Source: Mycolicibacterium bacteremicum (lineage in GTDB: Bacteria; Actinomycetota; Actinomycetes; Mycobacteriales; Mycobacteriaceae). Taken from it: 64,000 nucleotides of DNA. A program made the position numbers and the translations under genes. Position 1 is the stretch's first letter. Each line of letters opens with the position of its first letter. Under the pieces are notes generated by a model, which searched no databases, had not been told where the DNA came from, and saw nothing but the letters and a program-made list of their open reading frames with translations. Of the stretch, positions 31,067 to 39,012 are shown piece by piece. The DNA lies in assembly GCF_943913955.1 (NCBI RefSeq), contig NZ_CALUAE010000015.1:1-64000 (forward strand), in the 5' to 3' direction.

Positions 31067-31672
31067 ATGGCTGAGCGATGGACCAAACAGCGGCGCATGG
31101 AGCAGACCCGCACGGTGCTGCTCGACGCGGCCGAGGAGATCTTCGCCAGGCGTGGATATGCAGGTTCGCTGGAGGGCATCGCCGAGGCCGCCGGCTACAC
31201 CCGAGGTGCCATCTACGCGCAGTTCGGCGGCAAGGATGAACTCTTCCTCGCGGTCATCGAACGGCATCGGCAGCGTTTCCTGGACGGGTTCGCCGATGTG
31301 ATGGCCTCTTTCGACCGGTTCGCCGATATCGAGGTGGACGGCTTCGCCGACCGCTGGCAACTGCTCAGTGGTACCGACGCGCAGCAGGCGGCCGCGCTCA
31401 ACTATGAGTTCACCCTGTTCCTGCTGCGCAACCCGGCGGCACGTGAGCGGGTGGCGGCCCAGCGTCGGGAAACGGTCCGCTCGCTGGCCGAGTATATCTC
31501 CAAGGGTGTTGCCCGCCTTGGTGGTTCGCTGATCGTGCCGGCGGAATCGCTGGCACGGGTGATCCTGGCGACCAACGACGGGGTGACGCTGGCCAGCCAT
31601 CTGGACGGCGAGGATCTGTACCGGACCTTCCTGCAGCTGGTGATGTCCAGCGTCGGAGCGCCCGACGACTGA
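31067..31672 (+). CDS. TetR family regulator of the Rieske operon
   Basis: A 201-residue protein: MEQTRTVLLDAAEEIFARRGYAGSLEGIAEAAGYTRGAIYAQFGGKDELFLAVIERH is a clear TetR DNA-binding domain. The C-terminal domain carries ALNYEFTLFLLRNPAARERVAAQR. ATG at 31067 aligns with family N-termini and leaves the palindromic operator upstream. An in-frame ATG at 31013 lies 6 nt after GATAAT and could be used as a leaderless start, which would put the operator inside the coding region. It is divergent from the eight-gene catabolic operon and is its most likely local regulator. Confidence 0.88.
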   Translation: MAERWTKQRRMEQTRTVLLDAAEEIFARRGYAGSLEGIAEAAGYTRGAIYAQFGGKDELFLAVIERHRQRFLDGFADVMASFDRFADIEVDGFADRWQLLSGTDAQQAAALNYEFTLFLLRNPAARERVAAQRRETVRSLAEYISKGVARLGGSLIVPAESLARVILATNDGVTLASHLDGEDLYRTFLQLVMSSVGAPDD

Positions 31673-31712
31673 GCCGGTGGCCATCCGCACGATAAGCGTA
31701 GGCTGTCTAACT

Positions 31713-32630
31713 ATGGGACGAACCGATGATGACACCTGGGATCTGGCCAGCAGTGTGGGCGTGACCGCCACCGTGGTCGCCATGCAGCGGGCCATCGCGA
31801 CCCGCACCGGCGTCGCGCAGGTCCATGATCCCTACGCCGAGCCCCTGGTCGCCGCGGTCGGCGTGCCGACCTATACCCGCCATGCACGAGGCGAATTCGA
31901 CGGCGACGGGCCGGCCGATGCACTGCGGATGGCCGATGGCATCGCCGTTCGCACCCGGTGGTTCGACGAGTTCGTCATCGACGCGCTCGGGGCGGGTATC
32001 CGCCAGTTCGTCATCCTGGCGTCCGGGCTGGATGCCCGCGCCTACCGATTGCCCTGGCCCGCGGACGCCACGGTCTTCGAGTTGGACAAGTCCGAGGTCG
32101 TCGACCTCAAGACCCGCACCCTGGCCGACCTGGGGGCGGTTCCCGTCGCGCGGCATGAGGCGATCGGCGTCGATCTGCGCGAGGACTGGCCGAGCGCCCT
32201 TCGCCGCGGTGGGTTCGATCCCGGGCAGCCGACGGCATGGCTGGCCGAGGGACTGCTCATCTACCTACCGCCCGAGGCCCAGGATCGGTTGCTGGACAAC
32301 GTTACTGCGCTCAGCGCCCCCGGCAGTAGGCTCGCGACCGAGAACACGTCGACCATCACCGCCGAGGAACTGCAGGCGATGAGCGAGCGGATGCGCGCGA
32401 CCCAGCAGGAGTGGCGCGAGCAGGGGCTGGACCTCGTCGAGGAGGTCGACGTCGCCGAACTGTTCTACGCGGGGGATCGCACGGCCGCCGCGACGCACCT
32501 GTCCGACAACGGCTGGGCGGTATCGCTGCATCAGAGTTCGGAACTGTTCGTCGAGTACGGGCTGGCGCCGACCAGCGCGGCGTCGGCGTCCTTCGGCGAT
32601 ATCGTCTACCTCGACGCCACCCTGGGGTGA
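31713..32630 (+). CDS. SAM-dependent methyltransferase, TIGR00027 family
   Basis: A 305-residue putative S-adenosylmethionine-dependent methyltransferase of the leucine-carboxyl-methyltransferase-like family that is expanded in mycobacteria. Signatures: DDDTWDLASSVGVTATVVAMQRAIATR at the N-terminus; the SAM-binding loop FVILASGLDARAYRLPWP (about 96-113); the acidic VFELDKSEVVDLK; and AWLAEGLLIYLPPEAQDRLLD. The substrate is unknown. ATG at 31713 is chosen by family alignment, with a TAGGCT -10-like hexamer 8 nt upstream. It follows the TetR gene by 40 bp but probably has its own promoter. Confidence 0.9.
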   Translation: MGRTDDDTWDLASSVGVTATVVAMQRAIATRTGVAQVHDPYAEPLVAAVGVPTYTRHARGEFDGDGPADALRMADGIAVRTRWFDEFVIDALGAGIRQFVILASGLDARAYRLPWPADATVFELDKSEVVDLKTRTLADLGAVPVARHEAIGVDLREDWPSALRRGGFDPGQPTAWLAEGLLIYLPPEAQDRLLDNVTALSAPGSRLATENTSTITAEELQAMSERMRATQQEWREQGLDLVEEVDVAELFYAGDRTAAATHLSDNGWAVSLHQSSELFVEYGLAPTSAASASFGDIVYLDATLG

Positions 32631-32643
32631 GTGGGGTGTCCGG

Positions 32644-34308
32644 TCAGCCGGCGGGCAGTACCTCACCGGTGGCGACTGCCTTGGCCCACCGGTAGTCGGC
32701 CTTACCGGCCGGTGAACGCTGGATCTTGGGATGCCGGATGAAGGCCTTGGGAACCTTGTAGCGGGCCACCGACTGCCCGCACACCGCGGCCAGGTCATCG
32801 TCATCGGCGTCGGCACCCTCGGCCAGTTGCACGACGGCCACCACCTCCGAGCCCCACCGTTCCGAGGGTCGCCCGACCACCACGACGTCGTAGACGGCCG
32901 GGTGCGCGGCGATGGCGCGTTCGACCTCTTCGACGAAGATCTTCTCCCCGCCGGAGTTGATGGTGACCGAGTCCCGGCCGAGTAGGTGAATTCTGCCGTC
33001 GGCCAACACGTTTGCCCGATCACCCGGTACCGACCAGCGCACCCCGTCGATGGTCGGGAAGGTGCGGGCGGTCTTGTCCGCATCGCCCAGGTAACCCAGC
33101 GGGATCAGGTCCCGCCGGGCCAGCCAACCGCCGCCCTCGCCCGGGGTCAGCACCCGCGAGAGGTCCTCGGCGACCACGGCGGTGTCGGACTGGGCGTCGA
33201 ACACCGCGGGCGTCGTCTCGCCACCGGCGGTCGAGAACGTGCTGAGCTGCGCCCCGGATTCGGAGGCGCCGACCGCGTCGAGCAGTGTCACGTGGGGGAG
33301 TGCGGCGAGGATGCGTGCGCGCACCGTCGGTGACAACGCGGCCCCGCCGTTGGTGATGGTGAACAGGCCGGACAGGTCGTAGTCACCACGCTCGATCTCC
33401 TCGACGAGTGGGCGGGCGACCGCATCGCCGACCACCGGAATGGTCAGTACGCGTTCGCGTTCGGCCAGGCGGAGCACCTCGGCGGGCCGCAACCGCTCGA
33501 CGTCGTCGGGGATGACCAGCCGCCCGCCCATGGTGATCGCGTTGTAGGCGGCCCATTGCGCGGCACCGTGCATGAACGGCGGGATCATCAGCATGGCCAG
33601 CGCGCCGGCGCCGGCGCGGGCCTTGGCGGCCAGTTCGTCATAGGACGCCAGCGGCTGATCGCTGCCGAACGGCCGGCCGCCCATCGAGGACAGGAAGATG
33701 TCATGCTGGCGCCAGAGCACGCCCTTGGGCATGCCGGTGGTGCCGCCGGTGTAGAGGATGTACAGATCGTCGCCGGAGGGCTCGGGCAATCCGCCGGCCG
33801 GGGCGGGAGTCGCCAACGCAGCCTCGTAGTCCACCGCGCCGGGCAGCAGGTCGTGGCCGGTGTCGTCGGCGACCTGGATGAGCACCTGCAGATGCGGTAC
33901 CCGGTCCCGGATCGCGGCGACCCGCGGTGCGAACTCGGCGTTGTAGACCAGCGCCCGCGCCTTGGAGTCGTTGAGCAGGTAGACCAGCTCTTCCTCGACG
34001 TAGCGGTAACTGACGTTGAACGGTGCGACGCGGGCGCGATAGGCGCCGATCATCGACTCCAGGTACTCATTGCCGTTGCGCAGATAGATGCCGAGGTGGT
34101 CCTGGCCGGACTCGTGGCCGGCCAGCGCACCGCGGTCGGTGTGAGCGCCCAATCCCTGGGCGGCCAGGAAGTGGGCGAACCCGTCGACCCGGGCGTCGAC
34201 ATCGGCATAGCTGAGTCTGCGATCCCGCCAGACCACGAATGTCTGGTCGCCGATCGCCCGGGCCACGGTGCCGAAGACCGATGACAGGTTGAAGGTCACT
34301 CCGCTCAT
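32644..34308 (-). CDS. Acyl-CoA synthetase (FadD type)
   Basis: A 554-residue AMP-forming ligase that would activate a carboxylic acid to its CoA thioester. The P-loop-like motif YTGGTTGMPKGVLWR is at 186-200, followed by the A5 region TLLDAVGASESGAQLS, the hinge VTINSGGEKIFVEEVERAI, and the catalytic Lys in RSPAGKADYRWAK. The VLWRQHDIF sequence after the P-loop resembles FadD19/FadD3-like steroid-acid ligases, but this is weak evidence of substrate. The gene is the last of the minus-strand genes here and has a 12-bp-arm inverted repeat over its promoter, implying separate control. Confidence 0.9.
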   Translation of the reverse strand: MSGVTFNLSSVFGTVARAIGDQTFVVWRDRRLSYADVDARVDGFAHFLAAQGLGAHTDRGALAGHESGQDHLGIYLRNGNEYLESMIGAYRARVAPFNVSYRYVEEELVYLLNDSKARALVYNAEFAPRVAAIRDRVPHLQVLIQVADDTGHDLLPGAVDYEAALATPAPAGGLPEPSGDDLYILYTGGTTGMPKGVLWRQHDIFLSSMGGRPFGSDQPLASYDELAAKARAGAGALAMLMIPPFMHGAAQWAAYNAITMGGRLVIPDDVERLRPAEVLRLAERERVLTIPVVGDAVARPLVEEIERGDYDLSGLFTITNGGAALSPTVRARILAALPHVTLLDAVGASESGAQLSTFSTAGGETTPAVFDAQSDTAVVAEDLSRVLTPGEGGGWLARRDLIPLGYLGDADKTARTFPTIDGVRWSVPGDRANVLADGRIHLLGRDSVTINSGGEKIFVEEVERAIAAHPAVYDVVVVGRPSERWGSEVVAVVQLAEGADADDDDLAAVCGQSVARYKVPKAFIRHPKIQRSPAGKADYRWAKAVATGEVLPAG

Positions 34309-34311
34309 GAC

Positions 34312-34350
34312 ACTCGACCATACATTGAACGCGCAAGCGTATGGTCGAGT
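34312..34350. promoter_or_regulatory. 12-bp-arm inverted repeat before the fadD-type gene
   Basis: ACTCGACCATAC (34312-34323) and GTATGGTCGAGT (34339-34350) are perfectly complementary with a 15-nt spacer. They lie in the 50-bp gap between the cupin stop and the acyl-CoA synthetase start. On the minus strand the proximal arm contains TATGGT (34322-34317), 8 nt before the start, so the repeat covers a likely leaderless promoter. An operator is favoured; a terminator of the upstream transcript is the alternative, but no U-run follows. Confidence 0.6.
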
Positions 34351-34358
34351 CGGCCGTC

Positions 34359-34793
34359 TCAGCGCAGCGGGAGCGGCGTGTTGGCGCTGTCCAGGTGTTC
34401 CACCGTCGTGAATACCAGCTCGCCGTCACCGATGTTCTCGATATCGTGCAGCAGGTATTCGCCGGGGCCGAAGTGGAAGTGGCGGGTCTCACCGGCGTCG
34501 TAGGCGACCTCCCGCACCGTGCCGTCGTGGGTGTGCTGGCGGCTGCGCCCGGCGTTGACCGCCGTCCAGAAGTAGTCCAGCACGTGCCGGTGGGCGTGCC
34601 AGCGTTCCCCCGGCGCCAGCCGGATCTCCCAGACCCGCACCCGGTCGTTCTCGCTGAGCAGCCGGCTTCCGACGGCACCGTCGTGGGAGTGCTCCTCGAA
34701 CTCGGCCTTCAGCCAGTCCGGCCAGGTGTCGAAATCCTCGGCGACCAGTTCACCGGCGAGCGGAAGATCGGTCAGAAAGTTGTTGTCGGTCAT
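34359..34793 (-). CDS. Cupin-domain protein
   Basis: A 144-residue single-domain cupin. Metal-ligand candidates are His residues in PGERWHAHRHVLDYFW (the G-x5-HxH-type motif 1) and the second-motif region VAYDAGETRHFHFGPGEYLLHDIENIGDGELVFTTVEHL. Such small cupins act as dioxygenases, isomerases or decarboxylases. It lies 24 bp after the FAD hydroxylase gene on the same strand, with a ribosome-binding-like GAAAGG before its ATG. It is probably part of the same degradative operon and may process the ring-hydroxylated product. Confidence 0.8.
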   Translation of the reverse strand: MTDNNFLTDLPLAGELVAEDFDTWPDWLKAEFEEHSHDGAVGSRLLSENDRVRVWEIRLAPGERWHAHRHVLDYFWTAVNAGRSRQHTHDGTVREVAYDAGETRHFHFGPGEYLLHDIENIGDGELVFTTVEHLDSANTPLPLR

Positions 34794-34817
34794 CGGGTGT
34801 GCCTTTCGTGAGGAGAG

Positions 34818-36008
34818 TCAGATGCCGGGGCCGTAGAGGCCGAAGCGCAGATCGGGGTCCTGGGGATCCCAGGTGTTGTGGAATTGGGATCGTTCGCCCA
34901 TGGCGACCACGCGCCGCAGCAGAGAGTCGCTGAGCTGTAGTTGCGCGGGTTCCCATTTGGCCAGTGCCGAGGGGATGTCGCCGATGGTCTCGGCCAGCGC
35001 GGTGGCCAGGGTCCAGGCGTCGGCGGCCGCCTTGGCCGTACCGGCGGCCGCGTGTGGTCGCGAGGCACATGCCGCGTCGCCGATGAGCGCCACCCGCCCC
35101 AGTGCCATCCGGGTGGACCGGACATCGGAGAGCACCTGGATGTAGGGGGTCTCGGTGCGCACCACCACCTCAGCGACGGCCGGTGCGAACAGTTCTGTTG
35201 CCGCGCGCCGCATCTCGTCGATGTAGCGGTCCTGTACCTGGCCCGGATGGATCGACACCGAACCGGTGAACCCACGCTTGTCGATCAGCATCTCGCTGAG
35301 GTCGGGTCCGGCCGGGGCATTGCGGTACCAGACATAGTTGATCAGCCGGTGTGCCTCGTCGAGGCCCTCCTCGCCGGGGATCGGGTACATGGTGATGTGG
35401 GAGTTCGGGACCACGTCATAGGTGATCGCGTCGTGCAGCGTCGCGCGGGTGGCCTCGGTGAGCACCGACTGTGGCACCGTGCCGCGCCACCCGACATACC
35501 CGGAATAGGTCAGTTCGGCGCCCGGGTCGAAGCGCTGCCGTGCCGCCGAGGTGATGCCGTCGGCGAACACCACCAGATCGGCGGTGGCGGTGCGGCCGCT
35601 GACGAAGCGCACGGTGGCGCGTTCGTCGTCCTGGCCGAAACCGCAGGCGTACTCCCCGTAGTGATAGCGCTCGGTGCCGAAGTCGGCCAGCAGGGCCCGG
35701 TAGAACGTGCCCCAGGACGTGTAGGTCCAGCGGGCCGGCTCGCGGTGGGCGATGCTGCCGTCGGCATTGAGATACTGCACATGCGAGGTGGCGGTGTGCA
35801 GGTCGTCGAGATCCTGACTGCTGCGCTCGGTGAACCAGCGGACGGTATCCGGTTGCAGCACAATGCCTCCGCCGCGGCCGTCGAGCGGGCCGGGCGTGCG
35901 TTCGTAGACATCGACGGTGAACCCGAGGTCGCGCAGCAGCAGGGCCGCGGTGAGCCCGCCGATGGATCCGCCGACGACGATCGCCGACGCGCCTGCGTAA
36001 TCGCTCAT
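34818..36008 (-). CDS. FAD-dependent aromatic hydroxylase (2,6-dihydroxypyridine hydroxylase-like)
   Basis: A 396-residue class A flavoprotein monooxygenase. It has the Rossmann motif VVGGSIGGLTAALLLRDLGFTVDVYER (11-37), a DG-type motif around VVFADGITSAARQ, and the GD motif VALIGDAACASRPHAAAGTAKAAADAWTLATAL. The SRPHAAAGTAKAAADA version of the GD region is the one I associate with 2,6-dihydroxypyridine 3-hydroxylases. It would insert one oxygen into a hydroxylated N-heteroaromatic or phenol using NAD(P)H. The ATG at 36008 overlaps the MFS stop by 4 bp. Substrate assignment is by family resemblance only. Confidence 0.82.
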   Translation of the reverse strand: MSDYAGASAIVVGGSIGGLTAALLLRDLGFTVDVYERTPGPLDGRGGGIVLQPDTVRWFTERSSQDLDDLHTATSHVQYLNADGSIAHREPARWTYTSWGTFYRALLADFGTERYHYGEYACGFGQDDERATVRFVSGRTATADLVVFADGITSAARQRFDPGAELTYSGYVGWRGTVPQSVLTEATRATLHDAITYDVVPNSHITMYPIPGEEGLDEAHRLINYVWYRNAPAGPDLSEMLIDKRGFTGSVSIHPGQVQDRYIDEMRRAATELFAPAVAEVVVRTETPYIQVLSDVRSTRMALGRVALIGDAACASRPHAAAGTAKAAADAWTLATALAETIGDIPSALAKWEPAQLQLSDSLLRRVVAMGERSQFHNTWDPQDPDLRFGLYGPGI

Positions 36009-37372
36009 GAGTGGCTCTTTTCGGTAGAGGTGACGGGCTGGAAATGGCTGTCGGTGGGCAACGGCTCGCCGCGCGTCTCGGCGGCGAAGGCCAGGCCCAC
36101 CACCGCGATCAGGCCGAGGGCCGCCACGGCGGCGGTGGCCACGCCGAGATCGCCGCCGAACCAGGATGTGGCGATGACGCCGGCGCCCAGCGGTCCCAGT
36201 GCGGTGACGAATCGTCCGACGCTGTTGGAGACCGCCAGTGCGGTGGCCCGCACGCTCGGCGGGAACACCTCGGGTCCGTAGATGAACGTGCCCGACAGCG
36301 CGCCGAACAAGCCGAATCCCAGCAGCGGCATGGCGAACAGGAACTCGGTGTAGCCACGGTCGAAGGGGAAGGTCCAGGCGATCGAGGCGGCGGACACGAC
36401 GAAGCTCATCAGGAAGGTGCGGCGACGCCCGATGGCGTCGGCGATGAAACCCCAGGCGGCGTAGCCGATGATGCCGCCGGCGTTGAACAGCATGGCCGTG
36501 ACCGCCACCCGGTGGTCGGTGACCGCCTGCGGCACAGCCTCATCGGCGCTGATCTGACGGATGATCTGCGGGTACCAGGTGGACACGCTCCAGAAGGCCA
36601 GCAGGGCACCGGACGCCAGCGCCGTGCACACCAGCATCGGCCGGCGCAGCGGCGGCGCGATGAGGCGGCGCAGCACGAACTGTTCGCGGGTGCCCGCGGC
36701 CTTGCGCTGCCTGCGGGCGTGCATACCGGCGTTGATCTCCGGCGGTTCCGGGACGTAGCGGCGGATGAACCAGACCAGCAGCGCGGGCAGGCCGGCCAGC
36801 AGCATCATGAAGCGCCACCCGTGATCGCCCAGCAGCGCGTACACCGCCGCGGCGGCGAAGAACCCACCGGCATAGCCGGCCATCATCACCCCGCCGGCCC
36901 GGGCGCGGTAGCGGTTACGCCAGGTCTCGGCGATCAGCGCGGCACCCACCGGCGCCTCGACGCCCGACCCGACCCCGGCGATGAAGCGCAGGATGCCCAG
37001 CTGCCACCAGGTGTCGGCGAAGGCGGCCAGGGCGCTGAACACGGCGTAGGTGAGAATGCCCACCGACAGCACCCGGGTGCGGCCGAAATAGTCGGCCAGC
37101 ATCCCGAACATGATGCCGCCGACGGCCCAGCCGAGCAGGAACAGCGCCACGGTCAGTCCGCCGTACAGGCCGATCGACGATGAGGACACCGCGACTCCGC
37201 TGTGGGGGAGCAGTTCGGTCATGGTGGGTCCGAGGACCAGCACGTAGAGGCTGCCTGCGAAGCCGTCGAGGCCCCAGCCCAGGGTGGTACCGGCGAGCAC
37301 CAGCCATTGCACGCGGGTGATCTCGTGCCGCCAGCCGGTGCCGGCCGACGCACGGGATGTGTTGTGGTTCAC
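36005..37372 (-). CDS. MFS transporter, aromatic-acid/sugar symporter type
   Basis: A 455-residue 12-span transporter. The N-terminus RVQWLVLAGTTLGWGLDGFAGSLYVLVLGPTM and the A-type motif GMLADYFGRTRVLSVGIL match the aromatic acid:H+ symporter and metabolite:H+ symporter families. The central loop carries FIRRYVPEPPEINAG. GTG at 37372 follows AAAGG at 6 nt; the longer frame is antiparallel text. Its overlap with the flavin hydroxylase gene (ATGA) indicates that it imports the substrate of this pathway. Confidence 0.87.
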   Translation of the reverse strand: MNHNTSRASAGTGWRHEITRVQWLVLAGTTLGWGLDGFAGSLYVLVLGPTMTELLPHSGVAVSSSSIGLYGGLTVALFLLGWAVGGIMFGMLADYFGRTRVLSVGILTYAVFSALAAFADTWWQLGILRFIAGVGSGVEAPVGAALIAETWRNRYRARAGGVMMAGYAGGFFAAAAVYALLGDHGWRFMMLLAGLPALLVWFIRRYVPEPPEINAGMHARRQRKAAGTREQFVLRRLIAPPLRRPMLVCTALASGALLAFWSVSTWYPQIIRQISADEAVPQAVTDHRVAVTAMLFNAGGIIGYAAWGFIADAIGRRRTFLMSFVVSAASIAWTFPFDRGYTEFLFAMPLLGFGLFGALSGTFIYGPEVFPPSVRATALAVSNSVGRFVTALGPLGAGVIATSWFGGDLGVATAAVAALGLIAVVGLAFAAETRGEPLPTDSHFQPVTSTEKSHS

Positions 37373-37398
37373 GGAAAGCCTTTCTGGCGAAGTTGAGG

Positions 37399-38886
37399 TC
37401 AGTTGAGGCGGCGCTGGCCGAAGTTGCCGTACCAGTCGACGGGTTCGGCGGCGGTGCGCACCACGACGGTCTTGATCCACGAGAAGTCGTCGAAGGATTC
37501 GGTGCCCGCGTCCTTTCCGGTGCCGGATTCCTTGACCCCGCCCCAGGGCAGTGACGGTTCCAGCCGGTGGTGGTCGTTGACCCACACCATGCCTGCGGTG
37601 ATCCGCCCCGCGACGCGGTGCGCGCGGGCCACATCCAGGGTCCACACCCCGGCGCCGAGTCCGAACTCGTTGTCGTTGGCCATCGCGACGGCCTCGACCT
37701 CGGTGTCGAACGGGATGACCACGGCCACCGGGCCGAAGATCTCCTGGCGGGCGACGGTCATGGCCATGGAGGCCTCCGAGAGCACGGTCGGGGCCAGGAA
37801 GAACCCGTCGCGCATATCTGCGGGCAGGTCGGGTGGTGTGCCACCGGCCGCCACGCGGGCACCTTCGTCGACGCCGGTCTGGATCAGGTGGCGCACCTTG
37901 TCGCGCTGCCGGGCGCTGATGAGCGGGCCCATCTGGGTGTCCGGGCTGCCCGGGTCGCCGACCACGATGGCCTGCGCCCGCTGCACCAGCGCCGCGACGA
38001 ATGCGTCATAGATGTTGCGGTGCACCAGGAACCGTGAGCCGGCCACGCAGGACTGCCCCGCGGCCACGAACGCCGCGAAGGCGGCGCCCTCGGCGGCACT
38101 GAGCGGATCGACGTCGTCGAAGACGATCACCGGGGTCTTGCCGCCCAATTCCGCTGTCACCCGGGCGAATCGAGACGCGGTGGCCACGGCGGCCGACCGG
38201 CCCGCCTCGGTGCCGCCGGTCAGCGTGATCTTGGCGACGTCCGGATGCTCGGTCAACCGGATGCCGGCTTCCCGGCCGCCGGTCACCACGTTCACCACGC
38301 CGGCCGGAACACCGGCGCGGGCGAGGATGTCGGCCAGCGCGAGGGTGGTCAGCGGGGTCAGTTCGGACGGTTTGACCACCACGGTGTTGCCGTTGGCCAG
38401 CGCGGCGGACAGGCTGCGGGCCAGGATCAGCAGCGGATGGTTGAACGGGGTGATGATGCCGCAGACCCCCAGCGGCAGCCGCTGCTGGTACGTCAGATAC
38501 GGACCGTCCCCGGGTAGCACCGAGTTACGTTGAGCGGCAAGCAGTGCGGCGTTATAGCGGAACCATTCCGGAACGCGGGACAGCTGAGCCCTGGTCTCGG
38601 TGATCGGGCGGCCGTTGTTCCGGGCCTCCAGGGTGTAGAGCCGCTCGGCGTCCTCCTCGATGGCATCGGCAATCCGCAGCAGCAGCCGGGCGCGTTCGCT
38701 GCGCGGCATATCGGCCCACACGCCGGCGGAGAAGGCGGCCTTGGCGGTCGCCACGGCGGCGTCGACCTCGGCGGCGCCCATCTCGGCGACGGTGGTGATC
38801 ACCGTCGCGGTGGCGGGATCGATGATCTCGCGGATGTCGGCGGCCGGTGGGGTGATGACGGGCGCGGCGTCGGTGCTGCTGGTCAT
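37399..38886 (-). CDS. Aldehyde dehydrogenase
   Basis: A 495-residue NAD(P)-dependent aldehyde dehydrogenase. Catalytic residues are in place: Asn149 in FNHP, Lys172, Glu246 in ELGGKTP, and the nucleophile Cys280 in GQSCVAGSR. The length is standard. It is the first gene of a minus-strand set (ALDH, MFS, FAD hydroxylase, cupin; gaps 26, -4 and 24 bp). It probably oxidises a semialdehyde formed by ring cleavage. It is divergent from the PucR-type regulator, 126 bp away. The frame continues upstream, but the protein clearly begins at ATG 38886. Confidence 0.92.
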   Translation of the reverse strand: MTSSTDAAPVITPPAADIREIIDPATATVITTVAEMGAAEVDAAVATAKAAFSAGVWADMPRSERARLLLRIADAIEEDAERLYTLEARNNGRPITETRAQLSRVPEWFRYNAALLAAQRNSVLPGDGPYLTYQQRLPLGVCGIITPFNHPLLILARSLSAALANGNTVVVKPSELTPLTTLALADILARAGVPAGVVNVVTGGREAGIRLTEHPDVAKITLTGGTEAGRSAAVATASRFARVTAELGGKTPVIVFDDVDPLSAAEGAAFAAFVAAGQSCVAGSRFLVHRNIYDAFVAALVQRAQAIVVGDPGSPDTQMGPLISARQRDKVRHLIQTGVDEGARVAAGGTPPDLPADMRDGFFLAPTVLSEASMAMTVARQEIFGPVAVVIPFDTEVEAVAMANDNEFGLGAGVWTLDVARAHRVAGRITAGMVWVNDHHRLEPSLPWGGVKESGTGKDAGTESFDDFSWIKTVVVRTAAEPVDWYGNFGQRRLN

Positions 38887-39000
38887 GTGGTGTGTCCTTC
38901 TGCTCGGCGTGGTTATGAGTGTCGTCACGCGCCGCGACCCAGACAATGTCGGAATGACCATAAGAAGACGATCTCTATGTGGCGCTGTACATGACCGTGG

Positions 39001-39006
39001 CATGCT
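39001..39006 (+). promoter_or_regulatory. -10-like CATGCT, probable leaderless start of the PucR gene
   Basis: CATGCT ends 6 nt before the GTG at 39013, at the same spacing seen for other leaderless genes in this window. Confidence 0.4.
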
Positions 39007-39012
39007 GGGCCG

